A DNA stretch of 32,500 bases from Sphaeroforma sirkka. Taxonomy: Eukaryota; Opisthokonta; Ichthyosporea; Ichthyophonida. The position numbers and the translations under genes are program-made. The stretch is from NCBI GenBank assembly GCA_001586965.3, contig LUCW03000136.1, positions 50,001-82,500 of the forward strand, written 5' to 3'. Under the pieces are notes generated by a model that saw nothing but the letters and a program-made list of their open reading frames with translations, searched no databases and was not told the origin of the DNA. This document shows, piece after piece, positions 10,031 through 19,829 of this stretch (its first letter is position 1; each line of letters starts with the position of its first letter).

Positions 10031-10393
10031 TGGCTCATTTAACCTCGCGAGCTTGAGCCGCTGACGATTTTCCCTCGCGAGCTCGAGTGCTAACCGTTTA
10101 TTCTCGCGAGCTCGAGTGGCTGGTTTATACTCGGGAGCTAGAGTCGCTGCTTTTTATACTCAAGAGCTCGAGTGGCTGGTTTATACTCGGGAGCTAGAGT
10201 TGCTGGTTTATACTCGGGAGCTAGAGTCGCTGCTTTTTTATACTCAAGAGCTCGAGTGGCTGGTTTATACTCGGGAGCTAGAGTTGCTGGTTTATACTCG
10301 GGAGCTAGAGTCGCTGCTTTTTATACTCAAGAGCTCGAGTGGCTGGTTTATACTCGGGAGCTAGAGTTGCTGGTTTATGCTCCAGAGCTTGAG
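10031..10393. repeat. Minisatellite array 2 inside Y, about 28-bp units with three-unit order
   Basis: Thirteen tandem units of 27-30 bp. The central units repeat in a fixed order: TGGCTGGTTTATACTCGG type, then TTGCTGG type, then TCGCTGCTTTTTATACTC type, giving a period of about 84 bp. The outer units are more diverged, as expected for unequal exchange in the middle. The Gly-Ala-Arg-Val peptides readable on the plus strand are a by-product of the repeat. Confidence 0.95.
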
Positions 10394-10464
10394 CTCGATA
10401 TCCGAGAACAAAGTTATATTGAAGATAAAGTATTAGAACTGTGCACGTTGGCGCTTGCGTGTCC

Positions 10465-12690
10465 GTGTCTGCGAAGCTTTGTGGTAGGCCGCGATATCGT
10501 TGGCATCATCAAAAGCTTCTGCTGTTTCCCACGTTGGTTCGCCTTCTCACCATCTCACCAGGTATTCTAATTTCCCCGTCTCATCATTCGTACGATGTGT
10601 GATAATATGGCGAAACTCAACCCCTCCTTCGGTCCATAAGTCTTCGTTAATTGGTGGGTCTGTGCGTCTATGCACTAAACGGAGGAGTTCCACCCGTACC
10701 GGTTTGGTCTTGAATTCTGGTGGGGCGGAACCATCCTTGTTCGCTAACTTGTAGCGTTGGCCGTGTCTAGCTTTGACTACATATGGTCCAAACAATGGCC
10801 GCATAGCCTTCGTTGTTCGGCCTTCTGATCGTACCATGACCACATCTCCTTCGTCGAAATGTACCAAGTCGTGAGCATGCAGGCGGTCAAATGTCGTCGT
10901 AAGCTTGCCTGTATACTTCTTGGTAATGTGGTGGAGGGTCGGCAATATAGTGTCCTGTAACTGGTCTAATCGTTGTGCCCAGGTGTCATTTGTCATCGGC
11001 TGAGAATCCGGTAACTCGTCCGTGAAATCGGCGAACGGCACATGGCGGCGGCCAAAGTACACGCTAAACGGTGCACTCCTATGGCGACGGGATATCCGAA
11101 GGTTCTGGTATAGCATCGTAAACGGAAGGCGTTCGTCCCATCGAAGGGGAACTGCCTCACAGCATTGTCGAATAGAACGTGTAATCTCCTTGTGACGTCG
11201 TTCTGCCGCGCCCAGCACTTGGGGTCGATATGGTGGAGACACCTTATGTAGCATCCCCACTTCCTGGACCAGAAGCTCCACTAACTTGTTGGTGAACTCC
11301 TTCCCCATGTCTGTTTGGATCTTACGGGGGAAACCATGTTCGCCAAAAATCTCTATGAGTGTCTGTGTCGTGGTTTCCTTTGTCTTGTCCGGTGTGGCTC
11401 GAAGGATAGAATAGCCTGTGGCGATGTCTAAGACGTGAAGAATATAATTGTTCTTGCGTCTGGACTCCAGTGGCATCGGGATGTAGTCCACTTGAATATG
11501 GTCCCACGGGTAGCGTGCATCGATGCTAATCATCGGGTGGAAACCTTTACGAAGTGTGTCCTGTCCCAAACATGTGCCACATTGCCGCTTAACTTCTGTG
11601 GCTAACTCAAGTGCCCCTGGCCAAATGTGACCGTTCTGACGAAGTTGTTGGACTGTGTCCGCCGCCCCATGATGTCCTTGTTCGTGTTGCGCTTGCGTGA
11701 GTTGCGTACGACGCTGTTTCTCCGCCGGACTCGCTTGTGCAAACGCCGGTTGACCCTCTGCATCTGCCAGTGCCACTGAGATTTCTCGCGCTGTGTCTAA
11801 GCACATGACATATTTTGTATGCTTTGGTTCTGCAAAACCAAGTCGCTGTGAAAACAGCGGGTCCAGTTTGAATCCATTGGGAGGACCCACCCGTGCTACT
11901 ACGGTGTGACCCCATGGTGTCTTCCCACATGCGTACTTAGCGTACTTGAGGAACGTGTGTGGTGTCCGTGGTACCAGCACCGGTTCTGTCTGCAATAACT
12001 GCTTGAACAGGTCGAACCATGGTGCTCTTGGTACCCATGGTAGACATACTGTGGCCCGTGCGCCGTCGGCTCGTATCTTGCGTAACATCCTGTGTATCTG
12101 TTCCCAAGGCGGGTTCATCCATCCATCGACTATCGACCAGTCGTGGGCAAACGCTCCTTCCCCATCATCCTTCGTCCAGAACCGAGGAAGCTGAGCGTTG
12201 GTTGGGTCCGCAAATACATCTATGTCATTCGGTCCAAAGTGTTGTTGCGCTTGTTCAAAGTAACTAGGGAATAACTGCCAGCAGTCTGTATACATTATTT
12301 CGAGTCCGTCCTGCTCCGCTGTCCCCTCGTGTACTCTACTTAACATGTCCGGGAGCACATTTGTCTCTCCTGGTATATGCGATATGGTAAAGTTGAATGG
12401 CGCGATGATATGATGCCATCTCTGAAGCATCGGATTAAGCTTGAGCTGTGTGTTCATATACACAAGGGCCTTGTGGTCCGTGAAGACCGCAAACCGTTGC
12501 CCATCCAAGTATTCCCTGAAATGTGTCAGTCCATATACCAATGCCAGTAACTCCTTCATAGGTGTGGCGTAGTTCTGTTGCGCATGGTTCAGAGTCTTAC
12601 TAAAGAACATTAAGTAATGTTTCTTACCGTTGACCCATTGTAATAGCGCTCCCCTAAACCGTAATCGCTAGCGTCGGTTTCCAAGTTCAG
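10465..12690 (-). pseudogene. Y pol, 3' half: RNase H, methyltransferase-like block, integrase, chromodomain-like end (fossil part)
   Basis: RNase H covers about 12335-12690 (NLETDAS, MKELLALVYGL, FTDHKALVY). A block at about 11880-12270 has DIDVFADPTNAQLP and WMNPPW (NPPW at 12104-12115), resembling the N6-adenine methyltransferase-like domain known from DIRS elements. Integrase follows at about 10690-11700: a His/His/Cys/Cys zinc region, then catalytic Asp in QVDYIP, Asp in QTDMGKEF and Glu in GAAERRHKEI, with 35 residues between the last two (DD35E). The C-terminal part has a GPY/F-like region (FGPYVVKA) and the beginning of a chromodomain (KLEYLVRW), which places it near chromoviruses. 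Described as a fossil element part. Confidence 0.9.
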
Positions 12691-12849
12691 AGGAATGCCG
12701 TCGACCGGAAAGTGTAACGCCACAGCATTCACCACTGCGTCCTTCATTGCCTGCCACGCCTGTGCATGTCTCTCCTCCCAACGATCACCTACCAACTCCT
12801 TTGGTTTGAGTTTGCAAAATTCGCGCAAGGGTGCAACCGTGTTCGCGAA

Positions 12850-13570
12850 ATTAGGCAGATGTTCGTGGAGGTAATTTGCTAAACCCAACGCCGAGGCTAT
12901 ATCTTTGTATCGTAGTGGTGTGGGCCAGTCGATCAGCTTGGCCTGCTTTTCATGGTCAATGTCAATGCCTTGTGCCGATACTTTCTTCCCTAGGATCATG
13001 ACTTCGGAGATAGCGAAGTGGCACTTGGCAGGGTTAAGCTTAAAACTGTGGTATGTTAAGCGTTGTATCACCTTCTGCACCGTCCTAACGTGTTCGTCAT
13101 AACCGTCACTGGCGATAACTATGTCATCGATATAGTGGTGAACCGGTAAGCCATCAAGTATTGTACTCAAGGTACGTTGGAACTGCTGCGTGAGTACATG
13201 AAGAAGACCGAACGGTGCTGATGTGAACGAGTACTGATAACGTTCGTGTGTAAAACTAAATAAGTATTGTGAGTCTGGATGGATGGGCAGCCTGTGGTAT
13301 GCAGCCGATATGTCCAGCGTCGTGTAGTACTTCTTACTCTTGAGGCGAGATATGAGTTCGTTGACCTTGGGGATCAGGAACTGGTCACCAGGAATAAGCG
13401 CGTTAACGGCACGCATGTCTAAAACACGCGTACCTTCTTGACGTTGCCTTCCGCATCGAATGTCGGTACCGCAAGGAGAGGAAGATTAACAGTCGTTGGT
13501 GTCGTTCGTTTCGTGATCACCAAATCCGTCAACCACTTCTTCACTTGTTCATCCACATAGGGGAGCCATC
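12850..13570 (-). pseudogene. Y reverse transcriptase domain (fossil part)
   Basis: Ty3/gypsy-type RT. Approach segment VKKWLTDLVI and NLPLLAVPTF, then YYTTLDISAAYHRLPIHPDS, FTSAPFGL, the catalytic YIDD in VHHYIDDIVIAS, and the primer-grip/thumb segment LGKKVSAQGIDID. It lies between protease and RNase H, the usual Ty3 order. Confidence 0.92.
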
Positions 13571-13823
13571 GATCGGATACGAAGTTACGCGCCGATCGCC
13601 GCATCTGCAACGCTTGTTCATGGGTTACTGGGATGGTTACCTCACTCCCTTCCAGACGACAGCGCGCGTTGTCGGCAATTTTCGCATTGGCTTCCAAATC
13701 CTGTGCCAACCGTTCGCGTACATCGACGGGTTCCGTCGTGTTAGGTGCTTGTCGGCGTGGTATGGGTTCGAGGAGCTCTTCTAGTTCTGTGGGGTCTATT
13801 GGTGCAAGTGGCGATTGGATACC

Positions 13824-14132
13824 GCCTATGTATAGGCCCAAGCCTTTCAACATATCTTGCCCCACTATAACATCTATACCCGTCGGCAAGTTCATCAATT
13901 CTAATGAACCGTCGATAATTCTGGTACCGTACCTTATAGGTACCACTTCCGTCGTCCCCAGTCGAGGAGTTCGCACCGCCTTGTCAGCTAAATATATAAA
14001 TGACCCAGGTGGTGCCGGAGTTATTGGTCGGCCAAGGAGGTCTGCGGATGTCTGTGAGATACAACTTCTATTTGCTCCCGTGTCTATCAAGGCTTTGAAC
14101 GTACGTCCGTTGATTTGTACTTGAATATAGAC
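13824..14132 (-). pseudogene. Y aspartic protease domain (fossil part)
   Basis: Retropepsin-like fold: QINGRTFKALIDTGANRSCI with the catalytic DTG, a flap region, and the second hydrophobic-hydrophobic-Gly motif (IDVIVGQDMLKGLGL). It precedes the RT. Confidence 0.9.
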
Positions 14133-14230
14133 TCGGTTGTCTGACGTCAGCAATGGGTCTTGTATTGCCATCACTGCTCCAATCGTGGTAACAAATATGA
14201 AGCTCCTATCCGACTCAGACACCTCACCTC

Positions 14231-16480
14231 TCATGCATGATCGGCTACCGACTCCCACGTCTCATAGGTGTGGTTTGGTGTTGACGTCATGTGCTCGAAG
14301 TCTTCGTAAAGGATCGTGTTGATATGAATCTCTGTAGCTTCCGATGGTGGAGCCAAGTCTTCGTCCTGTGTAATCGCATTCACCTGTACTTGAGGCGTCG
14401 GACGTATTGTAACTACGTCTCTAGTCTGGGATGTATTCTGCCCCTGTCCTGCGGTTGACGTTGTGGACGGTCTGTGTACCGATTGTACGTCCCTCAAAGG
14501 ACGGTTGTTGTCGTATAGCCTTGCCCGACCCTCTGCGCTCACCGCTTGCGACGCCCTGAAATGATGACACCGCGGGATGTGCCTGCCACCTGGTGGCGCC
14601 TGTGCCTGGCACCCCGCACAAGTCGTTGGTACCGTAGGTTGGGGCCGTTGAGTCCAATTCTGCGTTTGTCGTCTACTCGTCTGTAGGTTGGGGCGGCTAT
14701 TGGTGTGGTCGCGACTTCCATTGGTCGTCGGGCCCTCGCGGTTGTTGCGACCCTGGAAACGTGCTGTCGTACGTTGCTGTGCATCCTGAATGTCAGGGCT
14801 CAACAGCTGTATAAGCTCGTGTGTCTCCATCAGTTGCCATTTGGGATGCAACTGTAGAGTACGTTCATACGTACGGCCGTTGAGAGCTTCTTCTAACAGT
14901 TGTACAATGCAGTGGTTCACTAAATTCTGTTGGAAGTCGGCATCTGTCTGGCACCGTTCACGTGCCCTCCTGTGGTTCTCCATGAGCTGTGTCATTTGTT
15001 CCATAAGAGGAGTGTGCATGTTCCGACTTTGGCCCTTGGCTAACTTGCGAAACGCGGGATCGACAGTGGCTTGTGTTTCGTGCGAACAGATCTGTTCGAT
15101 CTGTAGCTGAGGTGTGCATGTCTTCAACCGTTCAGAGTTGTCGCGGATGTAGTCCAGCGTTGACTTCTCCGCCTTGAAGTAAGATAGTACCTTATGAAAC
15201 CATGTAAGGTTCCAACTCTCGTCCAGCCCTGCGATTTGTGCGTTCTTGAACGCCTCGAGGAGAGCCCCTCTTGTGTCCCGTTCCATAATATCATGTAGGT
15301 AGTATCTGTTCGACGGCCAATCAGGCCACGTACGTGGTGAAGGTACGGGACGCTTCTCTACCGGTCGGGACTCTAATGTAGCTCGAAGTGTCTCAATCAC
15401 GCCCCGAAGAGCTTCAGCTCGAGCCGTGTTATTCTCCTCGATTGCTTGGCATAGCTCGTCACTTAAATGTAGTATCCGTGCGTGTAGCGCCTGTCGCCTT
15501 TTCTCGATACTAGCCGGTGTGGGCGGAGGCACTGTTGTCTCCTTCTCTTGTCGTTTAGGTGTCTGTACATATTCACTGGGCGCTACTTTCTCGCCCCACT
15601 GACGTTGTTGTTGTTGGCGCAGGTTCGTACTTAATCGGTCCTGTCTATTCTTCACCGCCTGCTTACCTTGAGGATTCTGTCTGGCTAATACTTGTTCATG
15701 TGCGAACTCTTGAAAAGTTGGTGTGTTCTCACTGGCAGACAGAGTATCATCCTCCTCGGTTGAACTGTCCTCTGACCCTGGTGATTTGTACCCGAGTCAA
15801 TAAAACGGACGCTCACAGCCTTGAATTCGGAAGGTAGGGTTGTCTTCGTCCTCTGGTACTGCCTGTACCCGTTCGTGTGCGTCAGAAGAACTCTCCTTAG
15901 CGGCCGGCCCTATTGTAGTTCGTCCGGTGTTTATGCGCTGTAACCTCTGTTCGTATTTTTTTCAAAAAGAGAGACTGCTGTTGTGTCATCAGCTCCGTGA
16001 GTTTCTGAGCTGACGATTGTTCCCGTGCCGTTTCCTTGTTGTTGGTACGGTTCCGGTGACGCTTCCGCTTGTTAGGTGGGAGGCGTGGTGGGTCATTACT
16101 GGGAAATAAGGCCCCTGGAGTATCCTGAGACGAACGAGGGGACAGCCCTTCACTGGCTACCTGTTCACCAATAAAAGTCTGACTACTGTCCGCACGCAGG
16201 TCGGGTACTTCCTTGGTCTCACCCTCGAATATGGCATCCTCGTCAGATTGTGCAGGTCCATTTTTTGTTTGCTGTTGGTGGCTGCTTGTCGTCCGCGGAA
16301 ATAATGTGTGGAGCCCCAAGATGTGTCTGTTGTTGCCCCTCCCGCGCCTGACCTGAGTGCGGAGCGGAGCGTTCCGTATGGGACTGACGACGTTTAGTTC
16401 CACGTCGGTCGATATCATCTTCCTTGCGGCGCTCAGGATTCAAGAGTTGCTGTCTACGACTTTGGCGGGGGTAGGACATG
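14231..16480 (-). pseudogene. Y gag region (fossil part)
   Basis: The region begins with Arg/Gln/Lys-rich sequence (MSYPRQSRRQQLLNPERRKE). The middle has a helical capsid-like segment (WPSNRYYLHDIMERDTRGAL; LTWFHKVLSYFKAEKSTLDY). Near the C-terminal side is a zinc-knuckle-like CAGCQAQAPPGGRHIPRC (C-x2-C-x9-H-x3-C), which is wider than the canonical CCHC knuckle. The upstream part lies in more than one frame; the element is treated as a fossil and not resolved further. Confidence 0.75.
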
Positions 16481-17733
16481 GTTGGTGAGTTGTTTGTCAA
16501 TGGAGAACTAGAAATGTGTGCGAATGAACTGATAGAGTACTGAATATAAATATCCATTTTCTATTAAATTTCATCCTTCAAACACATAACGTCTCGACAT
16601 CGAACTCCGAGGAACTCGTGGGTTCCCTCGTGACTGCTTTTATTTCCTACACTAACATAAGTAGTGTGGATAGTCTATATACTCTAACACTACCAGCTGT
16701 CTTACTCTTCATCCCACAATAACATATGGTTGAGTGCCTCATTAGTCGGAGCCACTTCTTGTTCTACTCCTCGCCAGCTCTTACTCCGGCCTAATGACGG
16801 CCTATTCGCAGGACCCTGTTGGGAACTTCCCTCATCGCTCCTCTTTTACTCTTCTTACCCGTGATGTCCTTGTCATGTGCTGTTGCGGTTGTTGGAATAT
16901 GCTTCTTGATCTAAGAACGATTGCTCGTTATTGCACTCCTAAACTAAGCTGCCGTCAACCACACCTTCTGTGCATACTGTTGATCCTCTCCGTTGACCTG
17001 ATTTATCTGGAAGTTCTAGTGATTTGAGTGTGTTCGCATATCATTTTCACAATTTAACCTTGTATTTACTTGCATCGTTCGTGTTATGTGCGCCCCCACC
17101 CTTATATGCTCCTAATAACTCACAGGTGCTTACTTGTGTCTCTGTATGCTTCCTAATATCCCATTCTGAAAATTTTTGTAAAATAATCTAGTATGCCGCT
17201 GATTCATTGCGTCATCGTACTAACCGAGTCGGTACTAACCATGTACATCTCCCATCTCTACTACACTACTGTGGATCTTAAAGAACTTTCTTCTAACAAC
17301 TTCTTAAATACAATTTAAGCTCATTAGCTTGCAATTCGATTTGTACCTGTCTCACACTGAAAACAACCTTCCTACCTGTACTCACACATGTCTACTTATC
17401 TGTGGATTCTGACTGATTGTCTGATTTCGTCATTTGATCGTCGTGAGACTTTCCTTGTTGACCCTGGTTAATGTTCTGCTTGATTGGAATGTTCGCTCTT
17501 CGGGTCCACTCGTATTAGTAGATTCTTTCTTCATCCTCGTCGTCAACACGTCGTTAAACCAACGACCGGATAATCTAAATCGTTCATTTTGATGCGACAT
17601 TCTCCGTTCGCATTGTCTTTTCAATTGTTATACTTATAACAAAAAAATATGTGCCAGCTACTGACTAATTCATATTTCTGTAGCTTTCTCTGTAATTACT
17701 AATAAACTAACAACTTCTATGGTAAGTTAAAAA
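16481..17733 (-). other. Long 5' leader of element Y
   Basis: About 1.25 kb between the 5' LTR and the first gag-like ATG. No frame stands out in any direction. Long leaders of this kind usually carry the primer-binding and packaging signals. I could not identify a tRNA-complementary primer-binding site directly after the LTR (the minus strand there reads TTTTTAACTTACCATAGAAG). Confidence 0.6.
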
Positions 17734-17943
17734 TGTAGTAAGTATACGCGAGATAACTGTATCTCAACGTTCTCCCTCCTCAGGGAGGGGGACGTTGTTC
17801 ATTTATTAGTAATTATAAACAGTAATCCTAAAATGACTGACTCTTAAATGAGTCATTAGTCATGTGCTGTAAAACCAGCAAAACCCTAAAACTAATAAAC
17901 CTAAAATAATCAAATAAATATAAGTACTTGTATTCTGACCACA
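17734..17943 (-). repeat. 5' LTR of element Y
   Basis: 210 bp, TGTAG...CCACA on the plus strand, followed by the CCAA duplication at 17944-17947. It is almost identical to the 3' LTR over the shared length; the 3' LTR has an additional 38-bp hairpin-bearing segment. It supplies the minus-strand promoter for Y. Confidence 0.93.
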
Positions 17944-17947
17944 CCAA

Positions 17948-18003
17948 TGTATTATCTCAATTGATCTTGATATTTTAGACTGACCGGAGGCCGTATTTCT
18001 ACA
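17948..18003 (-). repeat. Family X LTR, part 2 (remainder beyond Y)
   Basis: TGTATTATCTCAATTGATCT... to ...GTATTTCTACA is the outer part of the X1 LTR, cut off from 8748-9287 by the insertion of Y. Its right edge is followed by ATGC (18004-18007), which also precedes the LTR at 22711. Confidence 0.9.
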
Positions 18004-18059
18004 ATGCTACCATTGACCATCCTCTTGACAAACCTAACCCTGTCAGAGGATATGATCGT

Positions 18060-19266
18060 ATGGAACTCGATGAGGCTTACCATCCTCGTAATATCGACCC
18101 TCATTTGCCAACTAACCCTGGTAATCACGATTTTGGCAATTGCTACACCAGTACCTCGTTAGAGAGTTCCCGCTCTAATCCTGAGGATGAGGAAGTGAGA
18201 ACCAGACATACTCGTCTCAGGCTATTACGCTCTGGTATGCAAGTCCTTGAGGACCGTCTATTGAATGACTCTGACCTTGACGATAGGAAAGCGGATAACA
18301 TTCGCTATCTAATCGATAACAAGAGAAAGGAAATAGACACCATCTTGGCACTAGCAGCTCGTAGCACTGAGTATGAGCCTCGTGAACACTTAGAACCAAG
18401 CTTTATAAAGCAGCTAGGTAACGCGCAGGCTGAGGTCGATTTCTCTACTAATGAGAGTACAGTGGAGACACTGAAGGCCTTCGACCAACAAGGAGTCTGC
18501 CAGCCTTAAGGATAAGCAGATGATGAATGCCTTTATTCATTTCTGTGAGCCAGGTGAATGGCGAACTATCTTGAAGGCACATGAGCCCAACTGGAAAGCA
18601 CTACCCTGGCACCAGTTGCGTGATAATATACTTAACACCTTTTTTGAAGATGCACGTGACCGTGAACTTCTAGAGTCTCGCAAGTTCTTTGCGAACGATA
18701 CCACTATTCGAGGTGCTCTAGCTCATATGACACATATGAATACTCGGATGGGTGGTCGTACCTATACTGGCGAATATTTATTAATTTGTCAGATGATGGA
18801 GACTCTGGGAGCTAACCTCTTTAAGAAAGTCAATGATGACATCATCGCCTATGGTGATTTGCGATCTATGCCTTGGTCTGTCTTTGAGAAGATAGTACAC
18901 AAGCATACCAATTCCTCTACTAGAGTACTTAGTACCACGAGCTACACCCAGCCCACTAAGCGAAACGCACTAGAGACTAATACTGCGCGTAGTACTAAGA
19001 AACCTCGCACTACTACTGGAGGGGGTACTGGCTCTACTTCTACCGAACCGAAAGGTGATAAGAAGGTGAGAGCGCCTTGCAAGAAGTGTGGTTACAACCT
19101 CACAAAACGTAATGGCAAGTGGAATGGTAGACACGACCCTGTTAAGTGTGCACCAGGCAAGCCAGATTTTGGACACTATATGAAAGAGTGTGCTACTTGC
19201 AAGGGTACTAACGGTTGGCACAAAGAGGATTGCAAGGACTTACCGGACGTCCAAGTTAAGCACTGA
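18060..19266 (+). pseudogene. X2 gag region (fossil part)
   Basis: A helical, charged gag-like region matching X1 (MELDEAYHPRNIDPHL onward). The C-terminal part is basic and cysteine-rich: APCKKCGYNL, then CAPGKPDFGH, then CATCKGTNGWHKEDC. These Cys/His spacings suggest one or two zinc-binding nucleocapsid modules unlike the canonical CCHC knuckle. Confidence 0.8.
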
Positions 19267-19339
19267 CAGTACCATATGTGCGCACTAGAGCAAGATTATG
19301 AGAAAATGTTCAATAAAATCTATACCAAAGGAGATGAAC

Positions 19340-19700
19340 GTATCTTTCAAACAGTTTTCGTAAATGGAGAAAAAAGTTATGGCACTATTTGATCCAGGGG
19401 CTGAAGTCTCTGCTATCTCACGCCGAGTAGCCTACGCTACAGATATGGCTGTCCATAACGAAACAACTGATTTAATCTTGGGAAATGGCAAAGTAACTAC
19501 TTGCAAACAAGCCATTGACTATGCACACATAATGCTGTCAGATAGAAGAGAAGTGAAGACTCACCTAATCGTTACTGACATGTCTCAGAAATACGATTTA
19601 ATTATAGGTATGACTGATCTTCTCAGTTTAGGTATAACACTCACTGGTCTGCTTAATGGGCTAGACCCGAATAAAGATCAGTCAGATGATAATATGTTAA
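19340..19700 (+). pseudogene. X2 protease region (fossil part)
   Basis: Retropepsin-like pattern: MALFDPGAEVSAISRRVAY around the active-site position, then a flap-like segment and YDLIIGMTDLLSLGI as the second hydrophobic motif. Position between gag and RT supports the call. Confidence 0.75.
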
Positions 19701-19829
19701 AGATACCTAAACCTCCGGAAGGTGAAGCAAAGGATATGATTCCGCACTTCACCAATATAATTATGGACTTAATTATACAAAACAGGAAGATTGCAATAAC
19801 TGACTGGTGTATGTTTAAGTTCTCTAATG

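Larger units (their letters stand above)
9288..17943 (-). mobile_element. Y: nearly full-length Ty3/gypsy chromovirus-like element
   Basis: An 8.66 kb element on the minus strand with TG...CA LTRs at 9288-9535 (3' LTR) and 17734-17943 (5' LTR), flanked by a 4-bp CCAA duplication (9284-9287 and 17944-17947). A polypurine tract (nine Gs on the minus strand, 9536-9544) sits just before the 3' LTR. From the right the order is: a long leader, gag, protease, RT, RNase H, a methyltransferase-like block, integrase, a chromodomain-like C-terminus, then minisatellite arrays. Over their shared length the LTRs differ at only one or two positions, so the insertion is recent. It looks almost whole in layout, but the coding region is interrupted roughly four to six times; some of these may be normal frame changes between gag and pol. 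Confidence 0.93.

Noticed and set aside
10116-10570. Plus-strand frames with repeating Gly-Ala-Arg-Val or Glu-Leu-Glu peptides
   Set aside because: These are open only because the minisatellite unit is near a multiple of three and free of stops; they lie opposite the 3' region of Y.
16794-17027. 77-codon plus-strand frame in the leader of Y
   Set aside because: No domain, antisense to the element, and the length is within chance.
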